DNA of 64,000 bases, taken from Lewinellaceae bacterium (GTDB lineage: Bacteria > Bacteroidota > Bacteroidia > Chitinophagales > Saprospiraceae). Shown piece after piece: positions 59,054 to 64,000 of this stretch. Every line of letters begins with the position of its first letter. The stretch's first letter is position 1. The position numbers were made by a program, and so were the translations under genes. The notes beneath the pieces are model-generated. The model was not told the DNA's origin, did no database searches, and saw only the letters and a program-made list of their open reading frames with translations. The stretch spans positions 3,646,001 through 3,710,000 of the forward strand of contig JACJXW010000004.1 in NCBI GenBank assembly GCA_020636405.1, given 5' to 3'.

Positions 59054-60055
59054 TTACTGCATCCCGAGCACTTCTTCTGCAAACTTGTAAGTCGCTTCCT
59101 GAACAGCCGGTAAGCTCTTCGAGAATAAGCCTGAAGGGAGGACATGGGTTTTCGCATCCGGAAAAGCGGCCATCCGTTTTTGATCGGGTGGGGTAGAGGC
59201 CTGTTCGAAAAAATCCTTAATGGCCTCGATAGAGATAACCTGGTCTTTTTCCTGTTCATTCTTGTAGTAATAGCCAATAAATAGAGGTTGCCTGACCTTT
59301 TCAAAGGTTTGGGGCACCATGGTAGCGTCCAGAAGCGCCTGAACAGCCACCAAGCCTTCAACCCGGTAAGTAGACGTCCAGTATTGCTCCGCCTCCCAGC
59401 CTTTAAATCCGGGAATGTTACGGTAATTGCCGATCATCATTCTGGCCGTCTGAAGACCCCAGGGATAGGTGAGCAATTTTGCCGCAGGGTCCGCAATAGC
59501 AATATTCGGGGCATAAAGAATGAGCGCATCCAGTGCATCCGGATTTTCAGCTGCTAGGTATATAGAGAGTGTGCTTCCATTCGAACAAGACATGAGGATC
59601 ACCTTCTCCCCCAATAATCTACCGATGGCAAGGGCTTCCTTTGCCCCATCTATCCAGTCTTTAGGAGTGGCATCCCTGAACGACTCTTCATCGTCGATGC
59701 CATGATGAGGCAGGCGCGGCAAGTAAAGGTTACAGCCGTACCGGCCGGCGAATTCCCGGTGCACGGGGTCCCCTTCCATTGGGCTGGCAGAAAAACCGTG
59801 AAGATAAACCACGCTGTAGGGTGTTTTTCGAATGGAATCCGCCCAGATAATGCGGGATTGGTTATCTGGCTTCAAGCCGGGGACAGCTGCTTCCCGCGCC
59901 TGTATGATAGAATCCAATTGAGAGAGTGGCCATTCTACAGGCGTCAGCCGGCCATCAAAACTGGGATAATGCGCTCTCGGGCCCACAAGAAAAGCGCCAA
60001 ACAGCAGAGCAACAAAACCTCCGGTAGCCCCTAAAATGGTTTTTAGCCTTTTCAT
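59054..60055 (-). CDS. Membrane-anchored alpha/beta hydrolase
   Basis: A 333-residue protein with an N-terminal TM anchor (TILGATGGFVALLFGAFLVG). The alpha/beta hydrolase core starts with YSVVYLHGFSASPMEGDPVHREFA, whose HGF motif forms the oxyanion hole. The nucleophile elbow is MSCSNGSTLSIYLA, that is SxSxG rather than GxSxG. An acidic residue in DATMVPQTFEKVRQPLFIGYY-adjacent segments and a His in AKTHVLPSGLFSK would complete the triad. It belongs to the esterase/lysophospholipase-like group. The substrate is unknown and no partner genes are apparent. Confidence 0.86.
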   Translation of the reverse strand: MKRLKTILGATGGFVALLFGAFLVGPRAHYPSFDGRLTPVEWPLSQLDSIIQAREAAVPGLKPDNQSRIIWADSIRKTPYSVVYLHGFSASPMEGDPVHREFAGRYGCNLYLPRLPHHGIDDEESFRDATPKDWIDGAKEALAIGRLLGEKVILMSCSNGSTLSIYLAAENPDALDALILYAPNIAIADPAAKLLTYPWGLQTARMMIGNYRNIPGFKGWEAEQYWTSTYRVEGLVAVQALLDATMVPQTFEKVRQPLFIGYYYKNEQEKDQVISIEAIKDFFEQASTPPDQKRMAAFPDAKTHVLPSGLFSKSLPAVQEATYKFAEEVLGMQ

Positions 60056-60249
60056 AAACGAAAGGTATCCAAATTCTTTAATTTTGCCTAACCTGAGGGC
60101 TGGAATAGGGATTGCCAGGAACTTTCTTCAGGAAATTCAATGTTAACCTCCATGACTGCAAACCCTAATGGGAATCGCACTCCATCTATTCAGGTAAACC
60201 ACCGTTGGAGGAAAGCGAAAAAAAGGGCTGAAAAAATAGGCCCCTTGCC

Positions 60250-60280
60250 TTGCATAATCCCACCTGGGTTTATACCTTTG
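60250..60280 (+). promoter_or_regulatory. Promoter of the tRNA cluster
   Basis: TTG (60250-60252), a 20-bp spacer and TACCTTTG (60273-60280) are a full match to the Bacteroidota consensus, 57 nt before the first tRNA. The 282-bp gap 60056-60337 otherwise holds no gene that I can support. Confidence 0.75.
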
Positions 60281-60337
60281 CAATCGCTCTAAAAAAAGCT
60301 GTGACGCCAGCTTCAAATTATTCAAGCAAATCTACCC

Positions 60338-60429
60338 GGTGACGTGGGTGAGTGGCTGAAACCACCGGTTTGCTAAACCGGCATACTCTGAAAGGGGTAT
60401 CGCGGGTTCGAATCCCGCCGTCACCGCCA
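60338..60429 (+). tRNA. tRNA-Ser(GCT), CCA encoded
   Basis: A class II tRNA reading AGC/AGU. The acceptor arms GGTGACG and CGTCACC pair fully; the anticodon stem CCGGT/ACCGG holds the loop TTGCTAA (anticodon GCT), the long variable arm is CATACTCTGAAAGGGGTATC, and the T arm is CGGGTTCGAATCCCG. Discriminator G (60426) is followed by an encoded CCA. Confidence 0.96.
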
Positions 60430-60436
60430 TAGCAGA

Positions 60437-60455
60437 AGAGCCGTATGGCTCTTTT
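60437..60455 (+). other. Hairpin between tRNA-Ser and tRNA-Pro
   Basis: AGAGCC and GGCTCT form a 6-bp stem around GTAT, followed by TTT. It could be a weak terminator or an RNA-processing signal in the tRNA precursor. Confidence 0.35.
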
Positions 60456-60462
60456 GCGTTTA

Positions 60463-60540
60463 CGGGGTATAGCGCAGTCCGGTCAGCGCGCCTGCTTTGG
60501 GAGCAGGAGGCCGCAGGTTCGAATCCTGCTACCCCGACCA
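60463..60540 (+). tRNA. tRNA-Pro(TGG), CCA encoded
   Basis: Acceptor arms CGGGGTA and TACCCCG pair fully. The anticodon stem CCTGC/GCAGG holds the loop TTTGGGA, anticodon TGG. The T arm is GCAGGTTCGAATCCTGC, and discriminator A is followed by an encoded CCA. Confidence 0.96.
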
Positions 60541-60566
60541 TTAAATTTTATTCAGACAATCCACCC

Positions 60567-60655
60567 GGTGACGTGGGTGAGTGGCTGAAACCACCAGTTT
60601 GCTAAACTGGCATACTCTTAACGGGGTATCGCGGGTTCGAATCCCGCCGTCACCG
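60567..60655 (+). tRNA. Second tRNA-Ser(GCT), CCA not encoded
   Basis: A near copy of the tRNA at 60338. The anticodon stem is CCAGT/ACTGG instead of CCGGT/ACCGG, a compensated base-pair change, and the variable arm differs slightly. CTG follows the discriminator in place of CCA. About 25 bp of 5' flank is also similar, so the duplication included flanking DNA. Confidence 0.94.
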
Positions 60656-60659
60656 CTGC

Positions 60660-60697
60660 AACCCGCTTAGACATTGAGTTTAGGCGGGTTTTTTATT
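60660..60697 (+). terminator. Intrinsic terminator of the tRNA cluster
   Basis: A 12-13-bp stem (60660-60672 with 60678-60690, two G-T wobbles) around a 5-nt loop is followed by a T-run ending at 60694, directly after the last tRNA. Confidence 0.85.
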
Positions 60698-60712
60698 TCC
60701 AAAAAAGCCTGT

Positions 60713-60782
60713 GGAGCAGCCCTGTCAGCACATTCCTGCATGTCGCCGGGAGAGCCCCAGGTTCGAATCTTGGTGCCCCGGC
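60713..60782 (+). pseudogene. Decayed tRNA remnant
   Basis: The 3' half keeps a T arm, CCAGG-TTCGAAT-CTTGG (60757-60773), and an acceptor 3' strand TGCCCCG. A D-loop-like CTGTCAGCAC also remains. There is no matching CGGGGCA acceptor 5' strand, and the anticodon stem is broken. It may mark an old integration site. Confidence 0.6.
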
Positions 60783-60830
60783 TTGTCGAGGCGTCGTGTG
60801 AATGTCACGCAACTCCTTTTTTTCTATTTG

Positions 60831-60852
60831 CAAACAATTGTACAAACAATTG
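60831..60852. repeat. Two CAAACAATTG direct repeats, 2 bp apart
   Basis: CAAACAATTG at 60831-60840 and 60843-60852, each containing the palindrome CAATTG. They lie at the stop of the excisionase-like gene, between it and the tRNA remnant; a recombinase or regulator binding site is possible. Confidence 0.5.
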
Positions 60853-60856
60853 AATT

Positions 60857-61168
60857 CTAACGCAAATTGCGAGCGATTAACTCTCCTCGTTTGACCAGGC
60901 TCAGGATGGCTTCTTTGTCGGTCGCCCCTTCAGACTTCATTCGCAGATATTCAACATGGAAAAGAGGAGAACGGCCGCTGTACTTCTGTGGAGTTAATTC
61001 TCCTTGGCTTACCTTCCAGCGCAAGGTGGAAACCTTCAGCCCAGTTATTTCAGCTGCACCTTTGTAGCCTACGTAAGTGGGCTTTGGTTTTTCATGTAAG
61101 CGAGCCTCCAGCTTTGAAATCCGGCTCTGCATATCTTCAATGATCTTTGGAAGCTCTTCAATATTCAT
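60857..61168 (-). CDS. Excisionase/MerR-like helix-turn-helix protein
   Basis: A 103-residue protein. Residues 1-28 form a coiled coil (IIEDMQSRISKLEARLHE). The rest resembles a HTH_17 excisionase-type domain: YVGYKGAAEITGLKVSTLRWKVSQGELTPQKYSGRSPLFHVEYLRMK, that is, a GAAEITGL-VSTL-W helix pair and a short wing. A C-terminal helix (ATDKEAILSLVKRGELIARNLR) follows. Proteins of this type direct excision or regulate mobile elements. It is the last gene of the operon and the nearest to the tRNA remnant, where an Xis is often found. Confidence 0.75.
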   Translation of the reverse strand: MNIEELPKIIEDMQSRISKLEARLHEKPKPTYVGYKGAAEITGLKVSTLRWKVSQGELTPQKYSGRSPLFHVEYLRMKSEGATDKEAILSLVKRGELIARNLR

Positions 61169-61198
61169 AGCCTTACTATTCTTCGTTTTCTAATTTCA

Positions 61199-61393
61199 TT
61201 AGCCCTGGCTCCTTTTTTTCATGCATTTCAAGTCTTCCACTACCTGCCCCAAAACCGCCTGGCAGCCCTCTACTACCTCCAGGCTCATCTGCCGGTAAGC
61301 GCGGGCGGGCTCATCATTGCTGCTGAGGCCTTGCAGCAGGTTGATCTTGAGCTGATCCAGCTCCCGCAATTTTTGGCGTATCAGGTTTTCCAT
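61199..61393 (-). CDS. Small unknown protein of the element
   Basis: A 64-residue, mostly helical protein (MENLIRQKLRELDQLKINLLQG, QMSLEVVEGCQAVLGQVVEDL). I do not recognise a family. It is 3 bp after the next gene upstream and 30 bp before the excisionase-like gene, so it is in the same operon. The tight packing supports a real gene. Confidence 0.55.
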   Translation of the reverse strand: MENLIRQKLRELDQLKINLLQGLSSNDEPARAYRQMSLEVVEGCQAVLGQVVEDLKCMKKRSQG

Positions 61394-61396
61394 GTG

Positions 61397-61600
61397 CTAT
61401 TTGAATAGTTCTGTTTGCTGGCCAGGCTGCTCTCCTTGCTTTCCTTCAAGCAGTTCCAGGGCGTATTTCATCCGCGCCAGCTGGCGTTCGGCGGCCGCCT
61501 TACTGAGCTTACCGGAGGTAATCCAGCCGGGATAGAGGCGCTCTCTCATCCGGATCTCACGCTGCACTTCCTTGATCGCGTCTTGCAGAGTTACTTTCAT
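61397..61600 (-). CDS. Small unknown protein of the element
   Basis: A 67-residue charged helical protein (MKVTLQDAIKEVQREIRMRERLYPGWITSG, AAERQLARMKYALELLEGKQ). The start overlaps the stop of the upstream gene by 4 bp (ATGA), so translation is coupled. The pattern of two helices joined by a PGWI-G turn is seen in small proteins of phages and conjugative elements, but I cannot name a function. Confidence 0.6.
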   Translation of the reverse strand: MKVTLQDAIKEVQREIRMRERLYPGWITSGKLSKAAAERQLARMKYALELLEGKQGEQPGQQTELFK

Positions 61601-62436
61601 TTCTGCTGGTTTTGGTAGAATTTTTGAAATAAGGCCAGCTTTCTGGCTATCGTTTTTGCCCGCCCTTCCAGCCCTTCTCCTTCGGCCAGCTTTTCTACCT
61701 GCTTGCGCTGGAAGATGTTGGCTTTTTCTTTTTCCTCTTCGGCTTCCTCCAGGGCCAGGGCCCTGGCTTGGGCGAGTACCTTCACTTGCTCTGTTTCGGT
61801 TAACCGTATTAACCCTCTTTTCCAGGCTGTTTCGAACCAGTGGAAGGGTACTTCGCGCCAGCTTTTGGGCTGAAAATCACGCAGGTTGCGCTCAAAGTTT
61901 TCCTCGTATTCCCGCTTCAGGCGCTCCTTTTTGTTTGCCTTTTCCTGTTCCCGGTAATAGTCCTCCAGTTCGCGGAGGTAGGCGCCCAGCGCAACCCTTC
62001 GTTGTTCCATATAGGCAGCCAGGACTTTCCCCAGCTGGGCGGCGTTGAACTGGCCGCCGTACATCTCCGCTTCGCCTTTCCTCAGGTTCAATTCTCCGGC
62101 TGCCCACATCCGGTAGGCCTCGCGGATCTCCTCTATGCCCAGGCCTGCAAATTTTTTCCGGGTTATCCGCACGCATTCAGTGAAGGTTTCCTCCAACACG
62201 GCCTGCCTTGCTCCGTAGTCCTGGGCTACCTCCCTGAGGGCCACCATCAGGCGGGCAAAGGCCTCTTCCATGGGCATGTGCCGCAACTGGTTGTGGTAGC
62301 CTGTGATGGCGGCGTCAAGTAGCACGGGGGAAGCCCCCGACTGGGACAATGCCTTCTTCCGCAAGGAGCGTAGCGTAGACGCGCCGGGCGCTTTCCTCAC
62401 TGAGGATACCGCCGTTGGTTTTGACAGTTTGTCCAT
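61597..62436 (-). CDS. Unknown coiled-coil protein of the element
   Basis: A 279-residue protein rich in Glu, Lys, Ala and Arg. A helical N-terminal half (FARLMVALREVAQDYGARQAVLEETF, EIREAYRMWAAGELNLRKGEAEMYGGQFNA) is followed by a coiled coil (ELEDYYREQEKANKKERLKREYEENFERN) and another helical part (RGLIRLTETEQVKVLAQARALALEEAEEE). I do not recognise a family. The start is uncertain: the ATG at 62436 overlaps the upstream gene by 122 bp, whereas the ATG at 62277 avoids all overlap but loses 53 residues. Confidence 0.6.
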   Translation of the reverse strand: MDKLSKPTAVSSVRKAPGASTLRSLRKKALSQSGASPVLLDAAITGYHNQLRHMPMEEAFARLMVALREVAQDYGARQAVLEETFTECVRITRKKFAGLGIEEIREAYRMWAAGELNLRKGEAEMYGGQFNAAQLGKVLAAYMEQRRVALGAYLRELEDYYREQEKANKKERLKREYEENFERNLRDFQPKSWREVPFHWFETAWKRGLIRLTETEQVKVLAQARALALEEAEEEKEKANIFQRKQVEKLAEGEGLEGRAKTIARKLALFQKFYQNQQK

Positions 62437-63445
62437 TTTGATATTTTCTCGGGTAAAACAGAGGGTCTTTAACCAGCCAGCTTTCAAAGCCGGCCAGGTT
62501 CTTGCTGCTGCGGGCTTTCCAGATGAAAATCCACCGCCCGTTCTTCTGGTGGTTGCGGAAGTAGTCGGAACAGCACTCGCGGGCCTGCTCCTGGCTGCCC
62601 GGGTAGCGGGCGTTGGCGATGATGCCGGGCAGGTAGCCGTTGTCGAGGGCCCAGGACCAGAAGGACTCGGCGGCCTGGGTGTGATTTTTGGCTTCGGCTT
62701 CGCTCAGCCTGCAGCTTGGCCCATCGGATTCAGGTTCGGCTGCACCGCTGGCTTCGGCTCCGCTCAGCCAGCGGTGGGGAGGGGGGGCGCCGGAACCGGG
62801 GGGTGGGGTATGCTCGGCTGCTTTCAGCCGGGCACGGAGGCCTTTGGCTTCCTGCCGCAGGATTTCCAGCTCCCGGCGCAGCTTTTCATTTTCCTGTTTC
62901 AATTTTTCCGCTTCCTCGCACGCGCGCGCGTATAGCGCTCTCAATTCTTCCTGTTTATTCAATTCTTCTTGTTTATTCAATTCTTCAAAAGAGTATTCAA
63001 TACTTCCTGGCGGGTTTTCAGGCTGCTGAAAACCAGTATCCTGAAAATCAGTATGCTGAAATTCCGTATCCTGAGTTTCAGTGCCCTGAAGTTCCGTATC
63101 CTGGCTCTGTGGAATAGAGCAGCCTTGACCCGGGTTATTCCACAGGGCTGGCGGCGTGTATTTCCGGGCGAGGCTGAAGGGTATGGTATAGCGGTTGCTG
63201 GACAGCCGCCGGCCGTCATCGGTGCGGCGCTGGGCTTTCCGGGCCAGCTGGTGTCTTTCGAGCAGGGCGATGTCCTTGTCCAGGGCGTCGCGGCCCAGGC
63301 CGGTGATGGCCCGCAGTGTTTTGCGGGAAGGCCAGGCCTGGTTGTGCTCGTTCATGAACTTGGAGATGGCAACAAGCACGCCGATGGCGCGGGCGCCGAC
63401 GATGGGCATTTTCTCTAAAACCAGGGAGTCGCAAAGGTTGATCAT
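62315..63445 (-). CDS. Winged-helix (HTH_36-like) replication-type protein with internal tandem repeats
   Basis: A 376-residue protein. The N-terminal about 90 residues are a winged helix of the HTH_36 kind (AIGVLVAISKFMNEHNQAWPSRKTLRAITGLGRDALDKDIALLERHQL), as in replication initiators of phages and plasmids. A linker follows with a pentapeptide tract (QDTEL, QGTET, QDTEF, QHTDF, QDTGF), an ELNKQEELNKQEEL repeat, a coiled coil (EEAEKLKQENEKLRRELEILRQEAKGL) and a Pro/Gly/Ala-rich stretch that contains two copies of a 20-bp repeat. The C-terminal domain (about 260-376) is compact: SFWSWALDNGYLPGIIANARYPG, CCSDYFRNHQKNGRWIFIWKARSSKNLAGFESWLVKDPLF. This layout fits replication or primosome-like proteins of elements; the function is inferred. 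It heads the operon. Confidence 0.72.
   Translation of the reverse strand: MINLCDSLVLEKMPIVGARAIGVLVAISKFMNEHNQAWPSRKTLRAITGLGRDALDKDIALLERHQLARKAQRRTDDGRRLSSNRYTIPFSLARKYTPPALWNNPGQGCSIPQSQDTELQGTETQDTEFQHTDFQDTGFQQPENPPGSIEYSFEELNKQEELNKQEELRALYARACEEAEKLKQENEKLRRELEILRQEAKGLRARLKAAEHTPPPGSGAPPPHRWLSGAEASGAAEPESDGPSCRLSEAEAKNHTQAAESFWSWALDNGYLPGIIANARYPGSQEQARECCSDYFRNHQKNGRWIFIWKARSSKNLAGFESWLVKDPLFYPRKYQNGQTVKTNGGILSEESARRVYATLLAEEGIVPVGGFPRAT
62690..62769. repeat. Two copies of a 20-bp GGCTTCGGCTyCGCTCAGCC repeat inside a gene
   Basis: Copies at 62690-62709 and 62750-62769 differ at one base and lie exactly 60 bp apart, in frame. Sequences of this kind occur dispersed through many bacterial genomes. 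Here they encode SEAEA- and SGAEA-type linker residues in the winged-helix protein. Confidence 0.7.
62941..62986. repeat. 18-bp coding minisatellite
   Basis: Units TCAATTCTTCCTGTTTAT (62941-62958) and TCAATTCTTCTTGTTTAT (62959-62976) plus a 10-bp partial unit. They encode the LNKQEE repeat of the winged-helix protein. Unit gain or loss would keep the frame. Confidence 0.75.
63016..63105. repeat. 15-bp coding minisatellite (six units)
   Basis: Six 15-bp units, for example AACCAGTATCCTGAA (63031-63045) and AATCAGTATGCTGAA (63046-63060). They encode Q-x-T-[EDG]-[LFT] pentapeptides in the winged-helix protein. Changes in copy number would be in frame. Confidence 0.8.
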
Positions 63446-63538
63446 GGCTTATATCCATTAGAGGTGAGAGAAAAGGCCCCGGCCGGCAAGCAGCCGGAGC
63501 CAGCAAGAGACAAGACGGGTTCAGATAACAATCGAAAG

Positions 63539-63607
63539 GCTCCCGGGCTTTCCACTAGAACACTGATACTCTACACTCCGCTTGAAGTTCACCCTTTGCC
63601 CGGGAGC
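63539..63607. repeat. 10-bp inverted repeat upstream of the winged-helix gene
   Basis: GCTCCCGGGC at 63539-63548 and GCCCGGGAGC at 63598-63607, 49 bp apart. It lies in the 366-bp gap 63446-63811, in which I see no supported gene. Confidence 0.55.
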
Positions 63608-63710
63608 AGCTGCGCCTACATGTACTTTGGGGCTTGGAAGAAACAGACAGCTTAATGAATTCTGACTGCTGTGAAAAAGCCGCAATACGCATACACCAGC
63701 GCCCCGCCTC

Positions 63711-63766
63711 CCTCCTGTCGGCTGCAGCGCCCTCGTTTGGGCGCCACAGCCTTGGAAAACAGGAGG
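63711..63766. other. Three-stem stacked hairpin in the element
   Basis: Stems of 8 bp (CCTCCTGT/ACAGGAGG), 5 bp (GGCTG/CAGCC) and 6 bp (GCGCCC/GGGCGC) stack around a 6-nt loop, with small internal loops between them. No T-run adjoins it on either side. Possible roles are an origin, a transfer site or a structured leader or antisense RNA. Confidence 0.6.
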
Positions 63767-63811
63767 TGTCGGTTGCGAACCTATCGCAGGCCGCAAAATG
63801 CACTTTTTAGA

Positions 63812-64000
63812 TCATGGAGGAGCGTTGGGTTCGCCGGGCACTTCATGTGAAGATGCGCCGCCCTTCCGCTCGAAGCTGGTTATTTTCAGCCGGCCGAGTT
63901 CAGCGCCGGCTATGGAGTAGTAAAGCAAAGTGAAGCTGTCTTCCCCGTCGCCGTCATCCAGCTCTTTCAGTTCCCATTCAATGAGGCCGAAAGCTTTGCC
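63812..64000 (-). CDS. C-terminal part of an unknown protein, cut by the window end
   Basis: An open frame of 62 codons enters from beyond the window and stops with TGA at 63812. The visible residues (GKAFGLIEWELKELDDG, FTLLYYSIAGAELGRLKITS, then a Gly/Pro-rich tail PGEPNAPP) form an alternating beta-like pattern. I do not recognise a family. It is on the same strand as the winged-helix gene, which starts 366 bp further on. Confidence 0.5.
   Translation of the reverse strand, partial: GKAFGLIEWELKELDDGDGEDSFTLLYYSIAGAELGRLKITSFERKGGASSHEVPGEPNAPP

Larger units (their letters stand above)
60711..64000. mobile_element. Edge of a probable integrated element next to the tRNA cluster (continues beyond the window)
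   Basis: From the tRNA remnant onward the content changes: a tight minus-strand operon of an excisionase-like protein, small unknown proteins and a winged-helix replication-type protein, together with repeats and structured DNA, higher GC and charge-rich proteins. No integrase or transposase lies inside the window. The other end and the type of element (conjugative element, plasmid-like insert or prophage) cannot be seen. Confidence 0.5.

Noticed and set aside
60332..60541. Antisense open frame across tRNA-Ser and tRNA-Pro whose product contains GFEPA motifs
   Set aside because: This is a well-known false protein from the complement of tRNA genes; the tRNA structures explain the sequence fully.
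63016..63105. CRISPR-like tandem repeats
   Set aside because: Units are 15 bp without unique spacers and lie in frame inside a coding region.
63464..63655. Plus-strand 63-codon open frame upstream of the winged-helix gene
   Set aside because: It spans an inverted repeat, has no recognisable domain or promoter, and overlaps other random frames.

Overview
The window looks like the chromosome of a Bacteroidota, most likely a Saprospiria-type bacterium of moderate-to-high GC (the class is an inference). The support is a SusC/SusD pair, six proteins ending in a type IX secretion (T9SS) sorting domain (an NP-containing strand near the start and a LPxGxY-type strand near the end), an S46 dipeptidyl-peptidase, DUF4249 and DUF5777 proteins, genes without Shine-Dalgarno sites, and promoters of the Bacteroidota form TTG-N(19-21)-TAnnTTTG.

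Region 1 (13-17109, all minus strand) is one polysaccharide utilisation locus. In transcription order it holds a membrane-spanning one-component regulator, a secreted modular GH144-type glucanase, a secreted protein of six carbohydrate-binding-like repeats, a GH144-type lipoprotein, a GH3 beta-glucosidase, SusC and SusD. GH144 plus GH3 is the known combination for beta-1,2-glucan, so that is the predicted substrate. Two strong intercistronic hairpins and a promoter-proximal inverted repeat suggest how expression is set.

Region 2 (17212-39614) is mostly housekeeping and envelope genes: mltG, panB, a DUF4249 lipoprotein, an outer-membrane barrel, an OmpR-type two-component pair, dnaK, an S46 peptidase of the DPP11 type, an NhaC-family antiporter with a periplasmic extension, an FG-GAP T9SS protein, oligopeptidase B, a MATE exporter, a T9SS protein with paired domains, an S4 RNA-binding protein and a PPK2 kinase.

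Region 3 (39796-52741) has a metal and redox flavour. A 1893-residue secreted protein carries six complete type-1 copper (cupredoxin) domains. Next come an RND adaptor with a heavy-metal-binding domain but no pump gene, maeB, and an operon of two haem-motif lipoproteins, an OB-fold protein, a YceI protein and a DUF5777 barrel.

Region 4 (52738-60055) holds folA, a kelch-like T9SS protein, a VWA protein, a LytS/LytTR pair and an alpha/beta hydrolase.

Region 5 (60250-64000) begins with a tRNA-Ser(GCT), tRNA-Pro(TGG), tRNA-Ser(GCT) cluster behind a consensus promoter, then a decayed tRNA remnant. After that the sequence changes character: a tight minus-strand operon of an excisionase-like protein, three unknown small or coiled-coil proteins, a winged-helix replication-type protein full of tandem repeats, elaborate DNA hairpins, and an open reading frame cut by the window end. 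This is probably the edge of an integrated mobile element.
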